From: Myxococcales bacterium
GTDB lineage: Bacteria > Myxococcota_A > Polyangia > Haliangiales > Haliangiaceae
Length of the DNA stretch: 41,422 bases
Direction of reading: 5' to 3'
NCBI GenBank assembly: GCA_028287115.1
Contig: JAQBQF010000182.1
Location: 1 to 41,422, forward strand
The notes beneath the pieces are model-generated. The model saw only the letters and a program-made list of their open reading frames with translations. It ran no database searches and was not told where the DNA came from. Both the position numbers and the translations under genes were made by a program. Positions 1 through 8,771 of this stretch are shown here, piece by piece. Each line of letters starts with the position of its first letter. Within the stretch, counting starts at the first letter, position 1.

Positions 1-473
1 CCGGTGATCGCGCCGCCTTCGGTCGTCGCGACGATCAGCTTCTTTGCCGTCTCGATCTTGTCGAGCATCAGCCGGAGCTTGCTCGCGAGCAGGTCGGTCT
101 CCGGCAGCTTCTGCAGCGGTGTACCGATGGACATCGAGTCCGAGCAGTCGACCAGGATGTAGATGTGGAGGTCTTCTTCTTCTTCGAACAGGCGGAGCAG
201 TAGCCGATCGAGTCGCCCGTACAGGTTCCAGTCGATGTAGCGAAAGTCGTCGCCGCGAGAGTACGTGCGGTGATCGGCGAACTCGATGCCCGAGCCGACC
301 TTGCGCGTGCGGCGCTCGGCGCGGATGTTTCCGCTGAACACCTTGCGCGAGACCATGTGAAGATGTTCGAGCGTCTTCAGGAACCGCTCGTCGAACAGCC
401 CCGAGCGATCGAGCGCGCGGTTCGCCGCAGGCGTGACGATCGAAGTCGCAGCAGCTGTGCTCGATCGAGCCAC
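1..473 (-). CDS. DUF58 domain protein (partial, C-terminus cut by window edge)
   Basis: The first 157 residues of a DUF58 protein, starting at a GTG at 473-471 that shares one base with the TAG stop of the MoxR gene (TAGTG). The DUF58 signature is clear: G-S-G-I-E-F-A-D-H-R, then Y-S-R-G-D-D-F-R-Y-I-D-W-N, then a von Willebrand A-like strand with D-C-S-D-S (a MIDAS-type DxSxS). DUF58 proteins typically sit beside a MoxR ATPase and are thought to act with it as a metal-binding adaptor or chaperone at the membrane. Here the order MoxR then DUF58 in a coupled operon fits that picture. The remainder lies beyond position 1. Confidence 0.9.
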   Translation of the reverse strand, partial: MARSSTAAATSIVTPAANRALDRSGLFDERFLKTLEHLHMVSRKVFSGNIRAERRTRKVGSGIEFADHRTYSRGDDFRYIDWNLYGRLDRLLLRLFEEEEDLHIYILVDCSDSMSIGTPLQKLPETDLLASKLRLMLDKIETAKKLIVATTEGGAIT

Positions 474-1474
474 TAGGCTTCCTTGGTCGCCTTCAGGATC
501 TCGCCGATGATCGTGTCTGCCTTGACGCCTTCGGCTTCACCTTCGAAGTTCAAGATCAGGCGGTGGCGCAGCGCCGGTGCGGCGACGTGGCGGATGTCGT
601 CGATCGCGACCGCATAGCGGCCTTCGAGGAGCGCGCGGATCTTCGCGGCGAGGATCACGGCCTGCAAACCGCGCGGCGAGGCGCCGTAGCGCATGAACTG
701 CTTCGAGAGCGGCGTCGCCTCCTGATTCTCCGGGTGCGTCGCGAGCACCACGCGCACCGCGTAGTCCTGGATCTGCCGTGCGAGCGGGACGCGCCGGACG
801 AGCTCGCGCATCTCCATGATCCGCGCTTTCTCGATCACGACTTTCGGCTTCGGCGTGCTGTCCGCCGTCGTGCGGTCGAGGATCGTATGGAGATCCTGCT
901 TGTCGGGATATTGGACGATCAGCTTGAAGAAGAACCGGTCGAGCTGCGCTTCCGGAAGCGGGTAGGTCCCTTCCATCTCGAGCGGGTTCTGCGTCGCGAG
1001 CACGAAGAACGGCTTCTCGAGCGTGTACGTCTGCTTCGCGACGGTCACCGAGCCTTCGCTCATCGCCTCGAGGAGCGCCGACTGGGTCTTCGGCGTCGCG
1101 CGGTTGATCTCGTCGGCGAGCACGATGTTCGCGAAGATCGGGCCCTTCTGAAACTCGAACCGCTTCGCGCCGTGATCCTCGACGATCACGTTGGTGCCGA
1201 CGATGTCGGCGGGCATCAGGTCGGGCGTGAACTGGATGCGCGAGAAGTTGGCGTCGATCGTATCGGCGAGCGTGCGCACGAGCATCGTCTTCCCGAGGCC
1301 GGGTACGCCTTCGAGCAGCGCGTGACCGCCTCCGAGCAAGCACATGAGCACGCCTTCGACGATCTCTTCCTGGCCGACGATCATCGTGCCGATCTCTTCG
1401 CGAAGCCGGCGCAGATCCGCGGTGAAGCTGGAGACATTCGATTCGACGTTAACGGCTGCTGCGACTTGGCTCAT
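473..1474 (-). CDS. MoxR-family AAA+ ATPase
   Basis: A 333-residue MoxR-type AAA+ ATPase. Walker A is GVPGLGKT (residues 56-63), Walker B is IVLADE (117-122), sensor 1 is ATQNP (160-164), and the conserved PEAQLDRF (174-181) carries the arginine-finger region. The C-terminal helical lid (about 235-333) has the usual ASPRG segment. MoxR proteins are chaperone-like ATPases that work with vWA/DUF58 partners. The ATG overlaps the TGA of the upstream gene (ATGA at 1471-1474) and its stop overlaps the DUF58 start, so the three genes are almost certainly one transcript. Full length and intact. Confidence 0.95.
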   Translation of the reverse strand: MSQVAAAVNVESNVSSFTADLRRLREEIGTMIVGQEEIVEGVLMCLLGGGHALLEGVPGLGKTMLVRTLADTIDANFSRIQFTPDLMPADIVGTNVIVEDHGAKRFEFQKGPIFANIVLADEINRATPKTQSALLEAMSEGSVTVAKQTYTLEKPFFVLATQNPLEMEGTYPLPEAQLDRFFFKLIVQYPDKQDLHTILDRTTADSTPKPKVVIEKARIMEMRELVRRVPLARQIQDYAVRVVLATHPENQEATPLSKQFMRYGASPRGLQAVILAAKIRALLEGRYAVAIDDIRHVAAPALRHRLILNFEGEAEGVKADTIIGEILKATKEA

Positions 1475-3834
1475 TGCGGCTGTGGCTCCTCACCTGGTTT
1501 CGCGTCGCCTTCGATCGTGTTCGGGTGAATCTTCGCGAAGTAACGTTTGACGTAGTACTTGTAGCTCGACGGCAGCTTCTCGGTTCGCATCACCTCTTCG
1601 ACGATGCGCTGATAGTCCGCGTAGACTTTCTTGTAGCCGACGCCGGCGAAACCCTTCTGCGCGGCGGCGAGGATCGTCTCGCGCGTCGAGCCACCCTTGT
1701 CGCCTTGCTTGCCGGTCAGATCGGCGTCCTTCTGGTTACCGGTCTTCGCGGTTGGATCGCCGGCGAGGTTGTCGTCGTGGCCGATGCCCCATTCGTCGCC
1801 GCCGTTTCCGGATCCTTGTCCGCCGGGTTGTCCGTTCTGGCCCTGACCCTGACCTTGGCCTTTGCCCTGACCCTGACCTTGGCCCGGGCCCTGACCCGGT
1901 TTCCACGCCTGTCCCGAGCCCTTTTGTCCGCGCGCTCGCGAGATGAAGTCCTGGTTCTTGCCCTGCCGATTAAACGGATCGTTCGGGCCCTTGTTGCCTT
2001 TTTGCTTCGCGCGCCGCATCGCCTCGCGCAGATCGTCCATCTGCGACGACAGCTTCTTCTGTGTCGCTTGCTTGCGCTGATCCTTATCGACCTTGCCGGT
2101 CTCGCGCGCGGCATCTTTCAAGTTGCGTGATGCCTCCTTGTCGCGCTCCTGCTGCTCTTGGTCCTGCTGCTCCTGATCCTTCTTGGGATCCTTCTGCGGC
2201 TTCTGCAGATTCTCGGCGGCCTTCTCCATGTCCTTCTCGAGCCGCTTGAGCGCGCGGCGCTGCGCCGATTGCTCCTTCTCGTCGTCCTGCTTCTGCAGCT
2301 TCTCGAGATCGCGCTTCTTGTCCTCGAGCCGGCGTTCCATCTCCTGGCGTTGCTGCTCGTTCTTCGCGTCCTTCTTGTCTTTCTCGAGGCGACGGATCTC
2401 GTCCTGCAGCTTCTGCTGTTGCTGATCCTGCTTGTCCTGCTTCTGCTTGTCTTGCTTCTCCATCTGCTTGGCGACTTGCTCGAGCTTCTTCGAGAGCTCT
2501 TCCTTCTGCTTCTCGGAGAGCTCCTTGTTGTCGAGCTTGTCGGCGAGCTTCTCGAGCTCGTTCTGCGCCTTCTCGAGCTCGTTCTTCTCGAGCGCCTGAC
2601 CGAGCTCCTTCGTCAGCTGCTCTTTCTGGAGCTCCTTGCCCATCTCCGCCATCGCCTTGGAGACCTCGGCTTGATCGGGCTCCGCGTCCTTCTTGAGCGC
2701 GTCTTCCGCCTTCGCGAGCGCGTCGAGCAGTTGCTCTTTGGTGATCTCGCCGTTCTCCGCTTTGTCGAGGAGCTGCTCGATCTTCTTCGCGAACTCGTCG
2801 AGCTCGGGGACCTTGTCGCGTTGGGCGACGTTCTTCAGCTCCGCGATGATCGCTTCGACGTAGGCCTTCTCGTCGGGCTCGAACGCGACCGCTTTGTCCT
2901 GGTGAAACCGTTGGTCCTTCGGATCGACGACCGTGAAGTCGACCGCACCGATTGCCTTGCCGGCGATGAACACGTAGAGCTTCGTGTCGCCGAACGGCGC
3001 GTCGGCGGGAATCTGCACGAGCACTTGCGAGGCGGTCCAGTCGAGCACGGTGACCGGGCGTGACTTGTCGAGCGTGCCCATGAACACCGAGCCATCGCTC
3101 GGCCGGAACCGAGCATCCCCGACCGCAGCGGGCACGTTCGGCGCACCGAGCGTGTTCCGGATGTCGCGCGACGTCACCGGCAGCGCGATGCCCGTCATCA
3201 GATTGTCGCCTTCGATGACCACCTGCGCGCCGGGGCGCGCGTGATCCGGCCTTGCGCGAAACACGTGCGGCGTGACTTCGTTCGCCGGCAACGACAGACC
3301 CGCGGCCAGCGCCGAGATCGCGAGGAAGCCGAGCGCGGCGCGCAGATCCTTCGGCGCGACAAACGGCGTGGCGGCGCGAAGATTTGCGCGAGGTGCGGCG
3401 CGCACGCCGTCGCTAATCGCCGCGAGCATCAGCTCGTGCGTGGTCTCGTCGGGTCCCGCTCCCCCGCGTTCGCTGGCTCGCTCCATCTTGGGCGCCGCGC
3501 CCCCGAGCGTGCGCTCGAACGCGATCGCGGTCGACAGGCGATCGGCCAGGTTTGAAGCGCGATCGATCCGGCGCGCGACGATCTCGTCATCGAGCTTGCG
3601 CGATCCGGAGATCACGGCTCCCGCGATCACGATCAGCAGCGAGCCGATCAGTAGATAAACGCCGGTCGCTGGGCTGACGAGCTGCGTGCGGACTGAAACG
3701 ATCGACGCGAGCGCACACGCGGCGGCGATGATCGTGGCCGTGGTTGCGCCTTCGAGCGCCCATTGACCGCGGATCCGGAGCCGCGCTCGACGGATGAGGC
3801 GCTGAATCGTCGAGGTATCAGTCAGTTGCGCCAT
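1471..3834 (-). CDS. TIG-domain membrane protein with long Gln/Lys/Glu coiled coil (DUF4175-like)
   Basis: About 787 residues from the ATG at 3834, which has a GAGGAG just upstream; an in-frame TTG at 3861 is possible but weaker. Hydrophobic segments lie at about residues 31-49, 56-77 and 165-183. Residues about 197-304 look like an IPT/TIG Ig-like fold (PGAQVVIEGDNL, then IPADAPFGDTKLYVF). Residues about 320-640 are a highly charged coiled coil rich in K, E, Q and D, followed by a Gly-Gln repeat tract and a conserved-looking C-terminal helix pair (YADYQRIVEEV, KYYVKRYFAKIHP). This architecture resembles the low-complexity DUF4175-type proteins that accompany MoxR/DUF58, but the family assignment is inference. 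First gene of the MoxR operon, coupled by ATGA. Confidence 0.75.
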   Translation of the reverse strand: MAQLTDTSTIQRLIRRARLRIRGQWALEGATTATIIAAACALASIVSVRTQLVSPATGVYLLIGSLLIVIAGAVISGSRKLDDEIVARRIDRASNLADRLSTAIAFERTLGGAAPKMERASERGGAGPDETTHELMLAAISDGVRAAPRANLRAATPFVAPKDLRAALGFLAISALAAGLSLPANEVTPHVFRARPDHARPGAQVVIEGDNLMTGIALPVTSRDIRNTLGAPNVPAAVGDARFRPSDGSVFMGTLDKSRPVTVLDWTASQVLVQIPADAPFGDTKLYVFIAGKAIGAVDFTVVDPKDQRFHQDKAVAFEPDEKAYVEAIIAELKNVAQRDKVPELDEFAKKIEQLLDKAENGEITKEQLLDALAKAEDALKKDAEPDQAEVSKAMAEMGKELQKEQLTKELGQALEKNELEKAQNELEKLADKLDNKELSEKQKEELSKKLEQVAKQMEKQDKQKQDKQDQQQQKLQDEIRRLEKDKKDAKNEQQRQEMERRLEDKKRDLEKLQKQDDEKEQSAQRRALKRLEKDMEKAAENLQKPQKDPKKDQEQQDQEQQERDKEASRNLKDAARETGKVDKDQRKQATQKKLSSQMDDLREAMRRAKQKGNKGPNDPFNRQGKNQDFISRARGQKGSGQAWKPGQGPGQGQGQGKGQGQGQGQNGQPGGQGSGNGGDEWGIGHDDNLAGDPTAKTGNQKDADLTGKQGDKGGSTRETILAAAQKGFAGVGYKKVYADYQRIVEEVMRTEKLPSSYKYYVKRYFAKIHPNTIEGDAKPGEEPQPQ
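1839..1899 (-). repeat. Short tandem repeat coding for a Gly-Gln tract
   Basis: Imperfect CCTGAC/CCTTGG hexamer-like repeats. On the minus strand they encode the alternating Gly-Gln (GQGQGQGKGQGQ) stretch in the TIG-domain membrane protein. It is a coding low-complexity repeat, not a separate element. Confidence 0.7.
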
Positions 3835-4015
3835 GGCTCCTCGCGAGTCCGAGAGCTTCAACGGTTGAGGATAGCATCAACATTCCACGCGCCACCCTGC
3901 CTCCCGATCTAACCGCACGACGCTTGAAAGCCGCTTCACGGAAACGCGGGACACCCAACGCCCTCGTCGGGTTGCCTGAATCACACCTACATGTGAGCAG
4001 CGCGCGATCGTAGAA

Positions 4016-4921
4016 CTACGGACTGCGCACGATCATGAACCAATCGACGCTCGCACTCGCGTTCACGAGAACCAGTCCCATGGTCGGGTTCTGAGGCAGC
4101 ATCCGCGTGGTCATGACGCTGACCGGAGAGCTTGCGATCGTTGCCTGACACATCATCAAGCGCGCCGCGCGAGCGAGGAGAACCGTCGTGCCTTGGTCGA
4201 GTGGTGGAGACGCCTGGACCGAGCTGATGCCCGCGACACTGTCGATGATCTGCAGGACCCCATTTGCTGACGCCGCGCTGGGGCCGATCGTGCACTCGGT
4301 GATCTGGGGCATGTTGGGGTTGGAGAAGTCTGCCTGATCGAAGACGGCGACCATGCTGTTCGTCGTCATCGACGTCAGGGTCACGTATGCGGAGACCGCT
4401 TCGCTTCCGGACGCCGTGCCTGGTGCCTGCATCCACTGGATCCCGGCACCCGCGTTACCGGCCGCCATACCCGACGCTTTGCCACCTGAAATCGTGAAGC
4501 CCGCAACCATGGCGCCGGCCGGCATGGCGTTGAATCCTTCAAACACCGCGATCTTGTCGCCCGGTGCCGTCGGGTTCGGATCGCAACCGTCACCTACGCC
4601 ATCGCCATCGCTGTCTTTGTTCGCCGAGACATTGCCATATGGCGGACACGGGTCGCAGAGGTCGCCGATCTTGTCGCCGTCTTCATCGGCTTGGTCGGGG
4701 TTGGCGAGATCCGGGCAGTTGTCCGACGTATCGACGATGCCGTCGTTGTCGCGGTCGGAGACGGTACCGCAGCTCGCGGTGGCGCCCGGCGTGCGGCACG
4801 AGCCCGCGCGACACTCGAGCCCTTCTGGGCACACCGTCCCGGCGCACGACACTTCGCAATCGCTATACGAGGGCGAATAGCAGCCGGCGAAGAACGCGAT
4901 CAAAAACGTGCACTTGATCAT
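4016..4921 (-). CDS. Lipoprotein with Cys-rich N-terminus and thrombospondin type-3 repeats (paralogue A)
   Basis: About 301 residues from ATG 4921 (an in-frame GTG at 4930 is an alternative). The lipobox FFAGC puts the lipidated Cys at residue 14. A Cys-rich module follows (C-EVSC-x4-CPEGLEC-x3-SC), then thrombospondin type-3 calcium-binding repeats ([46 protein letters not shown]). The C-terminal half of about 170 residues is a Gly/Ala/Thr-rich beta domain of the kind seen in LamG-like or jelly-roll modules. Probably anchored in the outer membrane and Ca2+-stabilised. It lies 16 bases after a close paralogue (4938-5879) and is likely co-transcribed. Specific function unknown. Confidence 0.85.
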   Translation of the reverse strand: MIKCTFLIAFFAGCYSPSYSDCEVSCAGTVCPEGLECRAGSCRTPGATASCGTVSDRDNDGIVDTSDNCPDLANPDQADEDGDKIGDLCDPCPPYGNVSANKDSDGDGVGDGCDPNPTAPGDKIAVFEGFNAMPAGAMVAGFTISGGKASGMAAGNAGAGIQWMQAPGTASGSEAVSAYVTLTSMTTNSMVAVFDQADFSNPNMPQITECTIGPSAASANGVLQIIDSVAGISSVQASPPLDQGTTVLLARAARLMMCQATIASSPVSVMTTRMLPQNPTMGLVLVNASASVDWFMIVRSP

Positions 4922-4937
4922 GTAAGGCACAGGATGG

Positions 4938-5879
4938 CTACTGGCTGGTGACGACCGCGATCCAGTCGAAGTGCGCGGTCGCGGTCCTCACGCGAAAGCC
5001 AGCGTTCGGGCTCGCCGCCATGGGTCCGTTCGCGACGATCACGGTGTTCGGCTGCGGTATCGTCTTGCACTGGAATCCCATGGCGGTGCGGTCGATGCGG
5101 AATGTTGTCTGGATTCCAAGCGGCGCGGTCATCTGCATGCTGCTCAGCACCACGTTGGGTCCGGTGTCTAGCAAGAACATCAGCGGCTGAACTGCGCCGC
5201 TCGGCCAGCCGATACTGCAACCGATACCTCGCGCGTTTGCGACCTCGAACGCATCGAGGACCTCGACATCACCCTTGCCGTTGGTCACCTGATCGAGCGT
5301 GCCATGTGCAAACACCGTCTCTGCGGAGGTGATGGGGATAGGCCATACCAGCGTGCTCTGGGGACCTGAGACCGTCGACGCGGTTCCACCGCTGAACATC
5401 CACGGTCCGACTGCCATCGCTCCAGGCGGCAACACCCCACCGGCAAATCCTTCGAACAACACGATGCGATCTCCAACGACATTGGGGCGAGGATCACAGC
5501 CATCGCCGACGCCGTCGCCGTCGCTATCATGGTTGTCGGCGGTCGTGCCCGACCACGGACACGGATCGCAAACGTCGCCGAGCGTATCGTTGTCTTCGTC
5601 TGCCTGATTCGCATTGGACTTGGTCGGACAGTTGTCGCTCGTGTTCGGGATACCGTCGCCGTCGACATCCGATGGCGAGCCATCACGGACAACGGCGTCG
5701 ACACCGCCGTCGCGGTTACCTTGGCCGCAAACGCCGCTTGCTCCTCCAGATCGACACATCCCGGCAACGCACGACAGTCCGGACGGACAGACGTTTCCCG
5801 CACACGAGATCTGGCAATCCTCGTAAGCAGGCGCGTAACACCCCGACAGGCACACCACGGCGCAGAAGACCGCCCTCAT
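4938..5879 (-). CDS. Lipoprotein with Cys-rich N-terminus and thrombospondin type-3 repeats (paralogue B)
   Basis: About 313 residues. I chose the ATG at 5879 because it begins a compact lipoprotein signal peptide (lipobox LSGC, Cys14); the frame is open further upstream but that stretch reads like non-coding sequence and overlaps the divergent kinase gene. The layout matches its neighbour: Cys-rich module ([16 protein letters not shown]), TSP3 repeats ([46 protein letters not shown]), then a C-terminal beta-rich domain. The two genes look like an old tandem duplication. Surface lipoprotein of unknown role, divergently transcribed from the Ser/Thr kinase only 48 bp away. Confidence 0.85.
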   Translation of the reverse strand: MRAVFCAVVCLSGCYAPAYEDCQISCAGNVCPSGLSCVAGMCRSGGASGVCGQGNRDGGVDAVVRDGSPSDVDGDGIPNTSDNCPTKSNANQADEDNDTLGDVCDPCPWSGTTADNHDSDGDGVGDGCDPRPNVVGDRIVLFEGFAGGVLPPGAMAVGPWMFSGGTASTVSGPQSTLVWPIPITSAETVFAHGTLDQVTNGKGDVEVLDAFEVANARGIGCSIGWPSGAVQPLMFLLDTGPNVVLSSMQMTAPLGIQTTFRIDRTAMGFQCKTIPQPNTVIVANGPMAASPNAGFRVRTATAHFDWIAVVTSQ

Positions 5880-5895
5880 ACGAACCACGCAGGTG

Positions 5896-5921
5896 ATTGT
5901 AGCCCACCCACGCGTTACAAT
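5896..5921. promoter_or_regulatory. Back-to-back TACAAT -10 elements in the kinase/lipoprotein divergent spacer
   Basis: The 48-bp spacer holds ATTGTA (5896-5901) and TACAAT (5916-5921), an inverted pair separated by 14 bases. TACAAT on the plus strand is a good sigma70 -10 for the kinase; transcription would start about at its GTG (5928), giving a leaderless mRNA. The minus-strand TACAAT (5901-5896) is a -10 for the TSP3 lipoproteins. No strong -35 is visible for either, and each -35 region would overlap the other promoter's -10. The pair could instead be a regulator's operator. Confidence 0.4.
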
Positions 5922-5927
5922 GCACGC

Positions 5928-7865
<1,938 letters not shown>

Positions 7866-7877
7866 GGAGACATCCGC

Positions 7878-8771
7878 ATGCGAAGTTTGATTCTCGGGCT
7901 GTGCCTGTCCCTGACCGCCGCCTCGGCGGCGCACGCTGGCCCTGACGACAAAGCCAAGGCCAAGCAGCTCTACGACGATGGGCTCAGCCACTACAACCTC
8001 GCCGAGTACACCGAGGCCATCGCTTCGTGGAAACAGGCCTACAAGATCTCCAAGAAGCCGCTGCTGCTGTTCAACATCGGCCAGGCATATCGGCTCTCGG
8101 GCGACTGCGGCCAGGCAAACATCTTCTACGACAGCTATCAGCGCGAGGAGCCGGCGCCGAAGAATCAGGGCGAGCTCGATCAAGCGCTCGTGCTCTGCAA
8201 GGACAAGGGTAGTAAGCCCGTCGACAAACCCGCCGATAAGCCTGCAGACAAGCCGGCGGACAAGCCGCTGATCAAGACGAGCGGTGACAAACCCGCGGAC
8301 CAGCCGTTGATCAAGCCGGCCGACAAGCCCGCGGACAAACCTCTCGATCAACCTGCCGTCACGCCGGTCGTCAAGGTTGCCGAGGTGAGCCCCAAGACCG
8401 ATCCGGACGACCGCGAGCCTCGCGACACGCCGTCCGCCCATCCAGGCAAGACCAAAAAGATCGTCGGCATTACAGCGGGCGTCGCCGGCGTCGCGCTCGA
8501 AGGTGTCGCGATCTTTTTCGCGCTCGACAGCAAGAAGCAGAGCAACGCGAACAGCAACTACAAGGGCGAGTGGACGCAGGTCCAGCTCGATATCGAAAAG
8601 AAGGGCAAGGACGACGCGAAGCGGGCGCTCGTGTTCGGCGGCGTCGGTGCCGCGGCGATCATCACCGGTGGCGTGCTGTATTACCTAGGTGCGCGCGCAA
8701 AGACCGAGACCTCGGTCGCGATCGTCCCGACGCACGGTGGCGCGGCTGTCGCGTACGGCTTCCACTTCTAG
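7878..8771 (+). CDS. TPR-containing envelope protein with DKPADKP repeats
   Basis: 297 residues. The signal peptide is about residues 1-20 (cleavage near AHA-GPDD). TPR-like helices cover about 23-95 (YDDGLSHYNLAEYTEAIASWKQAYKI-type repeat, then LLFNIGQAYRL). A low-complexity D-K-P-A linker (about 115-165) follows, then two hydrophobic segments (about 194-215 and 250-272) around a short polar loop. The start is supported by AGGGAGA (7864-7870), seven bases before the ATG. It follows the kinase by 12 bp, so it is probably co-transcribed and may be a partner or substrate; similar TPR proteins commonly flank myxobacterial kinases. The last three bases (TAG) overlap the stop of the convergent glycosyltransferase gene. 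Specific function unknown. Confidence 0.85.
   Translation: MRSLILGLCLSLTAASAAHAGPDDKAKAKQLYDDGLSHYNLAEYTEAIASWKQAYKISKKPLLLFNIGQAYRLSGDCGQANIFYDSYQREEPAPKNQGELDQALVLCKDKGSKPVDKPADKPADKPADKPLIKTSGDKPADQPLIKPADKPADKPLDQPAVTPVVKVAEVSPKTDPDDREPRDTPSAHPGKTKKIVGITAGVAGVALEGVAIFFALDSKKQSNANSNYKGEWTQVQLDIEKKGKDDAKRALVFGGVGAAAIITGGVLYYLGARAKTETSVAIVPTHGGAAVAYGFHF

Noticed and set aside
563..1528. Long plus-strand open frame opposite moxR.
   Set aside because: It mirrors the MoxR gene, has no recognisable domain and is rich in Arg/Glu as expected of antisense high-GC frames.
3981..3996. TCACA-N6-TGTGA, reminiscent of a CRP site.
   Set aside because: The half-sites are in the opposite order to the CRP consensus (TGTGA-N6-TCACA), so it is not a CRP box.
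5529..5927. Upstream extension of the kinase reading frame.
   Set aside because: It is antisense to the TSP3 lipoprotein gene and its residues look like shadow coding; the GTG at 5928 precedes the zinc ribbon directly.
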